In this document: positions 1-9,383 of the stretch, piece after piece
How the letters are laid out: each line of letters opens with the position of its first letter
How positions within the stretch are numbered: position 1 is the first letter of the stretch
From: Bacteroidales bacterium
GTDB lineage: Bacteria; Bacteroidota; Bacteroidia; Bacteroidales; UBA932
Direction: 5' to 3'
Length of the DNA stretch: 64,000 nt
Assembly (NCBI GenBank): GCA_022648685.1
Contig: JALCMW010000002.1
Coordinates: 1-64,000 of the forward strand
Notes under the pieces: model-generated
The model's input: only the letters and a program-made list of their open reading frames with translations
What the model was told of the DNA's origin: nothing
Databases searched by the model: none
Translations under genes and position numbers: made by a program

Positions 1-789
1 AAATCAGGAAACGACAATGGAAACATTGAGAAGAGAGAAGTGTATGTGGCCGGAGCAGCCGTGGCCGCCCGTGGCCTCGTGAACGGGTGGACCGGACGAA
101 CGTCAGTGAGGACGGGACGGGATGAGCGCCTTGCGCGAAGATGATAACGGTCACACACTTCTCTCTTCTCCGGATTATTGACAAGCCGCCATAGAATTCC
201 ATCAATAGCAAAATACAAAGTATGGAAGCCGGATATCCTGAAGAGTCATGCCAAATGTCCTCCGGTCAACTTTTTTCAGGAATAAGGCATTCTAATAGTC
301 AACCTAAATCAGGAAACGACAATGGAAACATTGAGAAGAGAGAAGTGTATGTGGCCGGAGCAGCCGTGGCCGCCCGTGGCCTCGTGAACGGGTGGACCGG
401 ACGAACGTCAGTGAGGACGGGACGGGATGAGCACTCCGCGCGAAGATGATAACGGTCACACACTTCTCTCTTCTCCGGATTATTGACAAGCCGCCATAGA
501 ATTCCCATCAATAGCAAAATACTAAGTATGGAAGCCGGATAACCTGAAGAGTCATGCCAAATGTACTCCGGTCAACTTTTTTCAGAAATAAGGCATTCTA
601 ATAGTCAACCTAAATCAGGAAACGACAATGGAAACATTGAGAAGAGAGAAGTGTATGTGACCGGAGCATCCGTGGCCGCCCGTGGCCTCGTGAACGGGTG
701 GCCCGGACGAACGTCAGCGAGGACGGGACGGGATGAGCGCCTTGCACGAAGATGATAACGGTCACACACTTTCCTCTTCTCCGGATTGC
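1..789. repeat. Tandem array of a ~305-bp repeat with long hairpins (2.6 copies)
   Basis: Copies begin at 1, 306 and 612 (periods 305 and 306) and are nearly identical; the third stops at about 789 and the array may continue left of the window. Each copy holds an inverted repeat with 16-base arms (28-43/155-170, 333-348/460-475, 639-654/766-781). After a two-base bulge the stem extends by seven pairs. One of those pairs is G-U in copies 1 and 2 but A-U in copy 3, so pairing is kept. Between the arms lies about 110 bases of G+C-rich sequence unlike its surroundings. Open frames of 60-75 codons cross the array (222-449, 561-755), but their starts fall at different points of the unit and they resemble no protein I know. 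I read this stretch as non-coding. Confidence 0.85.
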
Positions 790-829
790 TGTTAGATAAA
801 CAAATTTATGGCAAGTCGATTATTTCAAG

Positions 830-837
830 TATATTTG
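830..837 (+). promoter_or_regulatory. Putative -7 promoter box (TATATTTG) for the CAT-like gene
   Basis: TATATTTG matches the Bacteroidetes -7 consensus TAnnTTTG and lies 23 bases before the ATG at 861. A TTTA at 805-808 sits at about the right distance for a weak -33 box. Confidence 0.45.
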
Positions 838-860
838 TGCGAAAGCCAACTTGAAACACT

Positions 861-1511
861 ATGGATTACGAAAAAATAAATCCGGAAAAATACTACCGCC
901 AAGGCGTATTCCGCCACTTCACCGAAGACTGCAAATGCTCGGTATCGATGACCGCAAGGATAGACGTCACCGAACTCAAAGGATTCTCGAAAAAAACCGG
1001 AAGCAAATTCTACATCAACTTCCTCTACATACTATCCAAAGTCCTCAACTCCAGAGACGACTACAAAACATCATACCTCTACAAAACCGGGGAATTCATC
1101 AAATACGACAAAATCAACCCGACACAATACATATTCCACGACGACACCGAAACCTGCACCCCCGTATACACCGAATACACGGAAAACTACGAAACCTTCT
1201 ACGCCGGATGCGCAAAAGACATAGAAAAAGCAAAAACAACACGCACATACGGCCTGGACATGGAATCACACCCGAACTGGTTCGACGCCTCATACATACC
1301 ATGGTTCTCCTACGACTCACTGAACGTGGAACTGCCAGACGGCTATCTGTACTTCATCCCCATAATAAACTGGGGAAAATACCGCGAAGAAAACGGAAGG
1401 CTGATGATGCCCGTAAGCGTCAGAATGAACCACGCAGTAGCCGACGGCTACCTGATCGCCAAAGTCTTCAACCTGCTTGAACAAGAAATGGAAGAATTCT
1501 GCAAAAAATAA
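861..1511 (+). CDS. Chloramphenicol acetyltransferase-like acyltransferase
   Basis: The 216-aa product has the length and layout of the CatA-type chloramphenicol acetyltransferase family (PF00302), trimeric cytoplasmic enzymes that move an acetyl group from acetyl-CoA to a hydroxyl. The catalytic signature is kept as HAVADG near the C-terminus: H191 would be the general base and D195 the structural aspartate. The residue before the catalytic histidine is Asn, where classical CATs have a second His. Many Bacteroidetes homologues are not resistance proteins, so the true acceptor is unknown. The ATG at 861 is preceded by a -7 box. An overlapping frame starting at 851 is a shadow. The next gene, 16 bases downstream, encodes another protein of the same fold superfamily. 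Confidence 0.8.
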   Translation: MDYEKINPEKYYRQGVFRHFTEDCKCSVSMTARIDVTELKGFSKKTGSKFYINFLYILSKVLNSRDDYKTSYLYKTGEFIKYDKINPTQYIFHDDTETCTPVYTEYTENYETFYAGCAKDIEKAKTTRTYGLDMESHPNWFDASYIPWFSYDSLNVELPDGYLYFIPIINWGKYREENGRLMMPVSVRMNHAVADGYLIAKVFNLLEQEMEEFCKK

Positions 1512-1527
1512 CATTATATAATAGATT

Positions 1528-2805
1528 ATGTGTAAGAATGAATACATGTCCACCCCCTTGGACTGGTTCAACTTTACGGCACAAAATCACAATTCAAACG
1601 CTCTGATACAATATATCGTAAAGGTGAAAAAGGGGATCGATTTCGAACTATTGACAAAGGCAGTCAACAAATGCCTGGACATAGACCCTCTTCTCGGCTG
1701 CACCTTCACGACCGGAAAAGGCAAACCGGTATGGACCGCAGGCAAAGCTGACATCTCCGGAATATGCAAGAGATATGGCCCGGGAGATAAACAGGACTGC
1801 ATACAAGAATTCCTGTCCGAAAGAATAGATGCGTCAAAAGAAATCCCGGTCAAAATCGCATCGATAGAAAACGGGGAACATATAATGATAGTGAAACTGC
1901 ATCATGCACTATGCGATGCCGCCGGTGCCCTGGAATTCGTAAAACTGTTATCTGAAGTCTATTCCGGACTCGAAAAAGGCAAACCGATTCCCAAAACAAG
2001 GACTCCTGAAAGAAGCACAGACGCCTTCTTCGAATACTTCGGCATCAAAGACAAAGCCGCATTCGACCCCTCGAAACTGGATATGGAATCGACATGGGGC
2101 ACTCCTGCCGGCGATTCATCGTCAGAACAAAGTTTCAGATTAAAAACAATGAAACTATCCCCCGGATATCTGGAAAAGATAAAAAAATACTCAGCAAAAA
2201 ATGACACCACACTGAACGCAACCCTTACCGCGGCATATTACAGCACCCTGGTCAGAATTCTGAAACCCGCGGATAAGCCAAGGGAAATACAATTCACCGC
2301 CAATCTGCGCCGGTATTCAAACGAAAAAGAAATGAATACACTGTGCAATCTATCATCCATACTCAATGCACATCTGCCTGCTTGCGAACGGTTCAGCGAC
2401 CTATCCCGCAACACTTGCAAAGCCATAAAGAAAGCCCTTGAACCAGGAAACCTGATACAAAGCGTACTGTCATGCGACCTGCTGGAAACAGTCGGCTATA
2501 CGGCATCGGAGAAATTCTATGCAGACGACTGGACCAAAGTGAAAGACACAGGACTATGCACCCCGATGATATCGAATGTTGGACTCCTCGACAAAGAAAA
2601 GATAACATTCGGACACTCTGAAGTAACCGATATGCTTTTCGTCCCTCCGGCTTTCACCGGTCCATCATTCATGTTGGCAGTCAGCACATTCGCTGATGAA
2701 ATATCTATAAGTTCCGCATATTACAGCCCTTCCACCGGCGACGGATTCGTCTCTTCGCTGTTGAACGGGATCCGGGAGATATTGGATTTCGAAATATCCG
2801 GATAA
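1528..2805 (+). CDS. Condensation-domain-like acyltransferase
   Basis: The 425-aa protein resembles stand-alone members of the NRPS condensation / wax-ester synthase / alcohol acyltransferase superfamily, which share a chloramphenicol-acetyltransferase-like double fold. The HHxxxD motif is visible as HHALCD at residues 125-130; the following residue is Ala, not the usual Gly. A start at 1546 (Met-7, MSTPLDWF) is equally possible. There is no signal peptide, carrier-protein or adenylation domain. It follows the CAT-like gene by 16 bases and is probably co-transcribed with it. I infer an acyl transfer to an alcohol or amine; the donor and acceptor cannot be read from the sequence. Confidence 0.75.
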   Translation: MCKNEYMSTPLDWFNFTAQNHNSNALIQYIVKVKKGIDFELLTKAVNKCLDIDPLLGCTFTTGKGKPVWTAGKADISGICKRYGPGDKQDCIQEFLSERIDASKEIPVKIASIENGEHIMIVKLHHALCDAAGALEFVKLLSEVYSGLEKGKPIPKTRTPERSTDAFFEYFGIKDKAAFDPSKLDMESTWGTPAGDSSSEQSFRLKTMKLSPGYLEKIKKYSAKNDTTLNATLTAAYYSTLVRILKPADKPREIQFTANLRRYSNEKEMNTLCNLSSILNAHLPACERFSDLSRNTCKAIKKALEPGNLIQSVLSCDLLETVGYTASEKFYADDWTKVKDTGLCTPMISNVGLLDKEKITFGHSEVTDMLFVPPAFTGPSFMLAVSTFADEISISSAYYSPSTGDGFVSSLLNGIREILDFEISG

Positions 2806-2825
2806 CATTTTAGCCGCAAAAATCT

Positions 2826-2833
2826 TATATTTG
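2826..2833 (+). promoter_or_regulatory. Putative -7 promoter box (TATATTTG)
   Basis: An exact TAnnTTTG match in the 76-base gap before the PatB/MalY-type gene, 48 bases ahead of its ATG. No clear -33 box is seen. Confidence 0.45.
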
Positions 2834-2881
2834 CTCCGCAAAATCCGATGAACGGAAAAGGCGGACAATATTAAGACGTAT

Positions 2882-4057
2882 ATGGAAAATTACGATTTCG
2901 ACAAGATAGTAGACCGCAGAGGAAGCGGCGATAACAAACACGGACAACTGAAAAAGATATTCGGCAGGGATGATCTTTTGCCGATGTGGGTAGCCGATAT
3001 GGATTTCGAAACGCCGGGATTCATAACGGAAGCAATGCGCAAAAGGATGGAACATTCACTTTTCGGCTACACAATGCTGCCGGACGACTATCTTCCGGCA
3101 ATACAGGACTGGATTGCAACACATCACGGCTGGAAAGTTGAAAAGGAATGGATATCATATATTCCCGGCATAGTCAAGGGAATCGGAATGGTAGTAAACG
3201 TATTTGTAAAACCGGACGAAAAAGTAATCATCCAGCCCCCTGTATACCATCCTTTCAGACTGACACCCCAGAGAAACGGCCGTGAAGTCGTATTCAATCC
3301 TCTTATGGAAAACAGCGACGGATCATACTCCATGGACTTTGAAAATCTGGAGCACATCGCCTCTGATCCGAAATGCAGACTCCTGATTCTGAGCAACCCC
3401 CACAACCCGGCTGGAATCGTATGGCCGGAAGAAACATTGAAAACACTGGCAGAGATATGTTCAAGGCACCATCTGCTAGTCATATCGGACGAAATACACT
3501 GCGACATGGCCCTTTTCGGCCACAAACATATTCCTTTCGCTAGCGTCAGCCCTGAAGCTGCGGAATGCAGCATCACTTTCCAGGCTCCGTCCAAGACATT
3601 CAACATCGCGGGAATAGTAAGCTCATTCTGCGTCATTCCGAACGTGGATATAAGAAACAAATTCTTCAAATGGCTGGACGCAAACGAATTCAATGCTCCG
3701 GATATCTTCTCCCCCATCGCGACAATAGCAGCTTACAGACAAGGGGAACCTTGGAGAAAGGAATTGATAAAATATCTGGAAAAGAATGTCCTTTTAACGG
3801 AAGATTTTTGCAGGAAGAATATGCCGGCAATCAAACCTTTACGTCCACAGGCATCATTCCTCATATGGCTGGACTGCCGCGGACTCAAGCTCCCCCATGA
3901 AGAACTCATAGACCTGTTCGTAAACAAGGCCCATCTGGCTCTGAACGATGGAGAAATGTTCGGCAAGGAAGGAGCCGGATTCATGAGACTAAATATAGGG
4001 ACTCCGACATCCGTAGTCGAAAAAGCACTAAAGCAGCTTCGGAATGCTTTAATATAA
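2882..4057 (+). CDS. PatB/MalY-type PLP-dependent C-S lyase/aminotransferase
   Basis: The 391-aa fold-type I PLP enzyme carries the hallmarks of the MalY/PatB branch: an N-terminal NKHGQLKKIFG then LPMWVADMDF block, an SNPHNPAG motif, SDEIHCD, and the Schiff-base lysine K238 in the motif SKTFNIAG. Family members cleave cystathionine or other cysteine S-conjugates by beta-elimination, giving pyruvate, ammonia and a thiol; some act as aminotransferases. It is cytoplasmic and of normal family length. Its own -7 box suggests separate transcription from the acyltransferase pair. The substrate is not determined by the sequence; cystathionine beta-lyase is the common default name. Confidence 0.88.
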   Translation: MENYDFDKIVDRRGSGDNKHGQLKKIFGRDDLLPMWVADMDFETPGFITEAMRKRMEHSLFGYTMLPDDYLPAIQDWIATHHGWKVEKEWISYIPGIVKGIGMVVNVFVKPDEKVIIQPPVYHPFRLTPQRNGREVVFNPLMENSDGSYSMDFENLEHIASDPKCRLLILSNPHNPAGIVWPEETLKTLAEICSRHHLLVISDEIHCDMALFGHKHIPFASVSPEAAECSITFQAPSKTFNIAGIVSSFCVIPNVDIRNKFFKWLDANEFNAPDIFSPIATIAAYRQGEPWRKELIKYLEKNVLLTEDFCRKNMPAIKPLRPQASFLIWLDCRGLKLPHEELIDLFVNKAHLALNDGEMFGKEGAGFMRLNIGTPTSVVEKALKQLRNALI

Positions 4058-4082
4058 AATATTATTAATTCACCGGTTTATT

Positions 4083-4532
4083 CTAAGCCTGATCCGTTCT
4101 GGCATTTTCATCATCGGAATAATCCGGGACCGGGACAAATTCGTCATTCGGCAAAACGGATGATGCGAACTGGCTGAATTGGGCATCATCTATCATGGAA
4201 CAGGTACCGTTGAATTTGGCGTTCAGCTCCACCTGGAGTTTCTTTATATGCAGATTTCCCTCTACTTCGCTTGTATCTTTCAGGGAAAGGGTATCCTTCA
4301 CATAAAAATCCCCGTACATCTTGCCCCAAAGATCGACATTGGAACAGATCACGTCACCCTTTATCACGGCATTCTCGCCTATCACTACTCTGCTTTTCGA
4401 AAAAATGCGGCCTTCAAACTTGCCGTCTATGCGGATATCGTTCTGTGAACTGATTTCTCCCTTTACCGCTGTTCCGGTAGATATCCTGCTTACTTCATTT
4501 ACATTAACCACCGGTTCCATACTCTTTGACAT
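4083..4532 (-). CDS. Bactofilin (polymer-forming cytoskeletal protein)
   Basis: The 149-aa protein has the DUF583/bactofilin pattern: a short polar N-terminus, then a hydrophobic-glycine repeat (DIRIDGKFEG, VVIGENAVIKGDV, GKMYGDF, SEVEGNL) typical of the right-handed beta-helix that self-assembles into filaments, then an acidic tail rich in Asp. Bactofilins scaffold cell-shape and cell-wall enzymes at the membrane. I chose the ATG at 4532; an upstream in-frame GTG at 4568 would add 12 residues. It lies 45 bases downstream of secA on the same strand and is probably co-transcribed with it. No transmembrane helix is visible. Confidence 0.88.
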   Translation of the reverse strand: MSKSMEPVVNVNEVSRISTGTAVKGEISSQNDIRIDGKFEGRIFSKSRVVIGENAVIKGDVICSNVDLWGKMYGDFYVKDTLSLKDTSEVEGNLHIKKLQVELNAKFNGTCSMIDDAQFSQFASSVLPNDEFVPVPDYSDDENARTDQA

Positions 4533-4577
4533 ATTAAATGATTTTTGTCGGATTAAACCGAAAAACACAACACTGTC

Positions 4578-7500
4578 TTATACAAGACCCTTGCCATGGC
4601 AGTTCTTATATTTCAAACCCGAACCGCAAGGACACGGATCGTTTCTTCCTATTTTCTTATCGACATGTACAGGCATCTGACGTTTCTGTTCCCCGTTGGT
4701 CGACATTTCCCCGTGATTCGTACGCATCATGCTCATATCGGTTTTCTTTGGCTGCGGAGCCTTTACCGGGTTCGCCTCGCTCCTGTCTGCAAGAGGGACA
4801 TACGCACGCAACAGGAATGAAAGCACATCCTTGTTGAGAGCCTCCAGCATCGAAGCGAACAGATTGTAGCTTTCCACCTTATACACAACGATAGGGTCCC
4901 TTTGCTCATATACGGCATTCTGTACGGATTGACGGAGATCGTCCATGTCACGCAGATGCTGCTTCCAATGTTCGTCTATCTGATACAGGATAATGGTCTT
5001 GCTGAGTGTTTTGGTAATCTCCCGTCCGTTTGTCTCATAAGATTTCTTCAGATTGATCCCCAACGTTATGGTCTTCCTTCCGTCAGTGAAAGGAACTGCA
5101 ATATTCTGATAAAGATTTCCTTTTTTCTCGAAAACGTCCTTGATGAAAGGATATACCTTTTCAGACATGGCTATCATACGGCGGTCATATACATCCTGCA
5201 TATGGGAAAAGAGTTTCGACGAAATCTCCTTTGGCTTGGACTTCTCGTAGAAATCCTTGTCGAATCCAAGATCAATGGAAAGCTGGGCCATCACATAGGC
5301 TTCGAATTCTTCGAACGCCATTCCTTCGGACTTCTCCACTATTATGTTGGCCGTATCGATCATCATGTTCATGACATCGATTTCAATCCTTTCACCCGAC
5401 AGGGCATTGTGCCTTCTGGAATAAACGGCTTCCCTCTGATAGTTCATCACGTCATCATAGTCGAGAAGCTTCTTTCTGATGCCGAAATTGTTTTCCTCGA
5501 CTTTTCTCTGCGCTTTCTCGATGGCATTGGAAAGCATACCGCTCGTCATGGCTTCATCATCTTTCATGCCCAGCCTGTCGACCATGGAAGCTATCCTTTC
5601 GGAACCGAAAAGACGCATCAGTTTGTCTTCGAGGGAAACATAGAATGTAGATGATCCCGGATCCCCCTGACGGCCGGAACGGCCTCTGAGCTGACGGTCC
5701 ACACGGCGGCTGTCGTGCCTTTCCGTCCCTATGATAGCAAGACCTCCGGCAGCTTTGACCTCCGGGGAAAGCTTGATATCCGTACCACGGCCGGCCATGT
5801 TGGTAGCAATGGTGACCGTACTGCTCTGACCTGCCTGGGCTATGATTTCCGCCTCTCTTGCATTCTCCTTCGCATTCAGGACATTATGCTTGATCCCTCT
5901 TCTCGAAAGCAATCTGCTCAAAAGTTCGGAAGTCTCCACATCGGTTGTTCCGACAAGGACGGGGCGTCCGGATTTGGTCAGGTCCTGCACTTTCTCTATC
6001 ACAGCCTGCATCTTGGCGGATTTGCTCTTATATATAAGGTCTTCTTCGTCTTTCCTTATTATCGGCTTGTTGGTCGGAATTACGACAACGTCCAGTTTAT
6101 ATATGGACCAGAATTCACCGGCTTCCGTTTCCGCCGTACCGGTCATGCCGGCAAGTTTGTGATACATACGGAAATAATTCTGGAGAGTGATGGTAGCGAA
6201 TGTCTGGGTAGCGGATTCCACTTTCACATTTTCCTTAGCCTCTACAGCCTGATGGAGTCCGTCGCTCCAACGACGTCCTTCCATGACACGTCCGGTCTGT
6301 TCATCGACTATCTTCACCTTGTTGTCTACAAGGATATAGTCAACATCCTTCGTGAACATGGCATAAGCCTTCAGCAGCTGTATTACGGTATGGACACGTT
6401 CGCTTTTTATGGAGAAATTCTCCATGAGGGCATCTTTCTTCGCCTGTTTTTCCGTAAGAGGAAGCTCGCTTTTGTCAATATCGGCAATCTGCGATCCGAC
6501 GTCAGGGAGGACAAAGAAATCCGGATCGGAAACACTATCCGCAAGGATATCATGACCTTTGTCGGTCATATCCACTGCATTCTGCTGCTCTTCGATCACG
6601 AAATACAAAGGGTCGGTAACCACATGCATTTCCTTGTCATTGTCCTGCATATAATAGTTTTCGGCCTTCTGCATTATCTGTTTCATACCAGGCTCGCTCA
6701 GATATTTGATAAGCGGCTGGTATTTCGGAAGGCCCTTGTACGCACGAAGCAGCAGTTTCCCGCCTTCGGCCTCGTCTCCAGACGCGATTGCCTTTTTAGC
6801 ATCGTTCAGAACCTTGTTGACAAGAACCCGCTGGTTCTGGTATATCTTTTCCACATAAGGCTTGAAGTCCATGAACTGTCCGGCATCCTCTTCCTGTGAA
6901 ACGGGACCGGAAATTATAAGAGGGGTCCTGGCATCGTCTATCAAGACGGAATCGACCTCATCGACAATCGCGAAATGTTGTTTCCTCTGGACAAGGTCCG
7001 TCATGCCGCCGGCCATATTGTCACGGAGATAATCGAAACCGAACTCGTTGTTGGTACCGAAAGTGATATCGCAGTCATAAGCTTTCTTGCGGGCTTCGCT
7101 GTTCGGCTGGTGCTTGTCGATACAATCAACAGACAGGCCGTGGAACATATACAAAGGTCCCATCCATTCGGAATCTCGTTTGGACAGATAATCGTTCACG
7201 GTCACCATGTGCACACCTTTTCCCGCCAGAGCATTAAGGAAAACGGGAAGAGTCGCGACCAGAGTCTTGCCTTCGCCAGTGGCCATTTCGGCTATTTTCC
7301 CCTGATGCAATATTATACCGCCGATAAGCTGGACGTCATAATGGACCATATCCCAGGTTATCTCGCTTCCGCCAGCTTTCCAGTGGTTCTGATATATCGC
7401 TTTGTCGCCATTTATATGGACGAAATCGTGGTCTATGCTAAGGGAACGGTCGAAATCGTTGGCGGTGACTTCAATGGTCTGGTTCTCTGCGAACCGCCTG

Positions 7501-7856
7501 GCCGTCGACTTCATTATGGCGAAAGCTTCGGGTAGGATTTCATCCAAAGCCACTTCTATGGCATCGTCCTCATCCTTCACAAGCTTGTCTGATTCCGTAG
7601 CCAGATTTTCCTTCTGGTCAACGGGAAGATCACCGTCTATCTCTTCTTTTATTTCGGCTATCCTTTTTTCGAAAGGCTCCTCCCTGTCAGAAACGATTTT
7701 TTTCAATTCCTCCGTTTTTTTCCTCAAATCGTCATTTGACAAACGGTCGATACGGTCATATGCGGCAAGTACCTGATCGAGGACAGGCTGCACAGCCTTC
7801 ATATCTTTTTCGGATTTGGTACCGAAAATCTTCTTGATAATGTCAATAAAAGCCAT
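4578..7856 (-). CDS. secA: Protein translocase subunit SecA
   Basis: The 1,092-aa preprotein translocase ATPase drives Sec-dependent export through SecYEG. The Walker A motif GEGKT falls at residues 194-198, the Walker B region is DEVDSVLIDDART, and the second helicase half contains GTTDVETSE and NMAGRGTDIKL. The C-terminus ends in the zinc-binding CPCGSGxxxxxCH linker used for SecB or lipid contact. It is about 190 residues longer than the E. coli protein, as usual in Bacteroidetes. The reading frame extends 21 codons upstream (to 7919), but MAFIDIIKKIFG at 7856 matches family N-termini. A textbook promoter lies about 97 bases upstream. Confidence 0.98.
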   Translation of the reverse strand: MAFIDIIKKIFGTKSEKDMKAVQPVLDQVLAAYDRIDRLSNDDLRKKTEELKKIVSDREEPFEKRIAEIKEEIDGDLPVDQKENLATESDKLVKDEDDAIEVALDEILPEAFAIMKSTARRFAENQTIEVTANDFDRSLSIDHDFVHINGDKAIYQNHWKAGGSEITWDMVHYDVQLIGGIILHQGKIAEMATGEGKTLVATLPVFLNALAGKGVHMVTVNDYLSKRDSEWMGPLYMFHGLSVDCIDKHQPNSEARKKAYDCDITFGTNNEFGFDYLRDNMAGGMTDLVQRKQHFAIVDEVDSVLIDDARTPLIISGPVSQEEDAGQFMDFKPYVEKIYQNQRVLVNKVLNDAKKAIASGDEAEGGKLLLRAYKGLPKYQPLIKYLSEPGMKQIMQKAENYYMQDNDKEMHVVTDPLYFVIEEQQNAVDMTDKGHDILADSVSDPDFFVLPDVGSQIADIDKSELPLTEKQAKKDALMENFSIKSERVHTVIQLLKAYAMFTKDVDYILVDNKVKIVDEQTGRVMEGRRWSDGLHQAVEAKENVKVESATQTFATITLQNYFRMYHKLAGMTGTAETEAGEFWSIYKLDVVVIPTNKPIIRKDEEDLIYKSKSAKMQAVIEKVQDLTKSGRPVLVGTTDVETSELLSRLLSRRGIKHNVLNAKENAREAEIIAQAGQSSTVTIATNMAGRGTDIKLSPEVKAAGGLAIIGTERHDSRRVDRQLRGRSGRQGDPGSSTFYVSLEDKLMRLFGSERIASMVDRLGMKDDEAMTSGMLSNAIEKAQRKVEENNFGIRKKLLDYDDVMNYQREAVYSRRHNALSGERIEIDVMNMMIDTANIIVEKSEGMAFEEFEAYVMAQLSIDLGFDKDFYEKSKPKEISSKLFSHMQDVYDRRMIAMSEKVYPFIKDVFEKKGNLYQNIAVPFTDGRKTITLGINLKKSYETNGREITKTLSKTIILYQIDEHWKQHLRDMDDLRQSVQNAVYEQRDPIVVYKVESYNLFASMLEALNKDVLSFLLRAYVPLADRSEANPVKAPQPKKTDMSMMRTNHGEMSTNGEQKRQMPVHVDKKIGRNDPCPCGSGLKYKNCHGKGLV

Positions 7857-7952
7857 AAAGCAATCAATAACTACAGTTAATGAAATAATAACAAAAGTTT
7901 CCAAACACCTTCCCGCCAAAACTCACCGGAAGATGAGATGAAACCATTCTGA

Positions 7953-7984
7953 CAAATATAATGATTCTCCCGATATTCGGCAAA
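7953..7984 (-). promoter_or_regulatory. Promoter of secA (-33 TTTG, -7 TATATTTG)
   Basis: On the minus strand TTTG (7981-7984) is followed, after 20 bases, by TATATTTG (7953-7960). This is the full Bacteroidetes promoter pattern. It predicts a leader of roughly 90 bases before the ATG at 7856. Confidence 0.7.
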
Positions 7985-8091
7985 TAGAATTTCTATCATG
8001 GCCTATATTGATAATTTTAACTGAAAACTGTTGGAAAAGATGATCAAGCAGATTAAATTTACGAAATAAGTGAAATATATTTTATAATTCT

Positions 8092-9327
8092 ATGCCAAAG
8101 ATTTCGGAGAGGGGAATGATAGTTCCGGCATCACCTATCAGAAAACTTACCCCGTATGCCGATGCCGCTGAAAGGAAAGGTGTGAAAATCTATCACCTCA
8201 ACATAGGACAACCGGATCTCCCGACCCCGCAAAAGGCTCTGGACGCAATACGGCAGCTCGACAGGACGACTTTGGAATACAGCCCCAGCCAAGGGTTCCT
8301 TTCACTGAGGGAGAAATTGACGGGATACTATTCCCGGTTCGGCATAAACCTGTCTCCGGAAGAAATAATCATGACTACCGGCGGATCCGAAGCTCTGCTT
8401 CTTGCATTCCTTTCATGTATGGATCCGGGAGACGAAATGATAATGACAGAACCCGGATATGCCAATTATATGTCTTTCGCCGTGGCAGCCGGAATCAAGA
8501 TAGTAACGGTGACTTCAAAAATAGAGGACGGCTTCGCCTTGCCTCCGGTCGAGGAATTCGAAGAAAAAATAACCCCTCGGACAAAAGCCATACTCATCTG
8601 CAATCCGAACAATCCCACGGGTTACCTTTATTCCCCCGAAGAACTGATGCAGCTGAGGGATATAGCTCTGAAACATGATCTTTACCTTATCGCGGATGAA
8701 GTGTACAGGGAATTCGTATATTCCAACAAACCTTACATGTCCGTCCTGAGGCTGGAAGGTCTTGAAAAAAACGTGATTGTCACCGATTCCATGTCCAAAC
8801 GTTATTCTGAATGCGGAATAAGGGTGGGAATGATGGTCACGAGAAACAAATCCATACACGATACGGCATTGAAATTCTGCCAGGCAAGACTAAGCCCTCC
8901 GCTGCTGGGACAGATCGTGGCCGAAGCTTCGATAGAGGGTACGGAAGAATATTCGGATGAGTGTTACAAGGAATATCTTTCCAGAAGGAATTTCTTCATG
9001 GAAAAACTGAACAAGATTCCAGGTGTGCATTCACCTATGCCACAAGGGGCATTTTATACGGTAGCAGCTTTGCCTGTGGACAACGCCGAGGCTTTTTGCA
9101 AATGGTGTCTCACCGATTTCCGGTATAAGGACGGCAAGGGGCTTCAAAAGGAGGATCTGGAGCATATCACAGGGGAAACGATCATGATGGCCCCTTGCGA
9201 CGGATTCTACAGCACACCGGGATTGGGCTCGAATCAGGTGCGCATGGCATACGTATTGAGAAAGAAAGATCTTGAAAGAGCCTTGATGATATTGGAAAAA
9301 GCTCTTGAAAAATACAACAACTTATAA
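8092..9327 (+). CDS. Class I/II pyridoxal-phosphate aminotransferase
   Basis: The 411-aa fold-type I enzyme has the aspartate/aromatic aminotransferase layout: NIGQPDLPTP near the N-terminus, a TTGGSEALL phosphate-binding turn, NPNNPTG, an ADEVYREF aspartate that contacts the PLP ring nitrogen, and the Schiff-base lysine K236 in the SMSKRYSECG motif, followed by an Arg-rich C-terminal half. It transfers an amino group between an amino acid and a 2-oxo acid in the cytoplasm. It stands alone between the divergent secA operon and the heptose operon. Which amino acid it uses cannot be told from the sequence. Confidence 0.9.
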   Translation: MPKISERGMIVPASPIRKLTPYADAAERKGVKIYHLNIGQPDLPTPQKALDAIRQLDRTTLEYSPSQGFLSLREKLTGYYSRFGINLSPEEIIMTTGGSEALLLAFLSCMDPGDEMIMTEPGYANYMSFAVAAGIKIVTVTSKIEDGFALPPVEEFEEKITPRTKAILICNPNNPTGYLYSPEELMQLRDIALKHDLYLIADEVYREFVYSNKPYMSVLRLEGLEKNVIVTDSMSKRYSECGIRVGMMVTRNKSIHDTALKFCQARLSPPLLGQIVAEASIEGTEEYSDECYKEYLSRRNFFMEKLNKIPGVHSPMPQGAFYTVAALPVDNAEAFCKWCLTDFRYKDGKGLQKEDLEHITGETIMMAPCDGFYSTPGLGSNQVRMAYVLRKKDLERALMILEKALEKYNNL

Positions 9328-9346
9328 TCATTCGGCCTATTTTTTA

Positions 9347-9354
9347 TAAATTTG
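9347..9354 (+). promoter_or_regulatory. Putative -7 promoter box (TAAATTTG) of the heptose operon
   Basis: An exact TAnnTTTG match 29 bases before the ATG of hddA, in the 56-base gap after the aminotransferase gene. No convincing -33 box is seen. Confidence 0.5.
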
Positions 9355-9383
9355 CACATAATTTTTAACATCAGATAACATAA

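Noticed and set aside
222..755. Two short proteins (75 and 64 codons) inside the repeat array
   Set aside because: They are copies of the same repeat read in one frame, with starts at different points of the unit, no family resemblance and strong hairpin constraint; non-coding is the better reading.
861..1511. Chloramphenicol resistance gene as a firm call
   Set aside because: Many chromosomal CAT-like proteins in this phylum have no proven resistance role, and the context offers no resistance or mobile genes.
4902..7535. Long open frames antisense to secA (for example 4902-5654, 5715-6899, 6975-7535)
   Set aside because: They lie fully opposite a clear secA gene, have no recognisable motif and follow its codon pattern; shadows.
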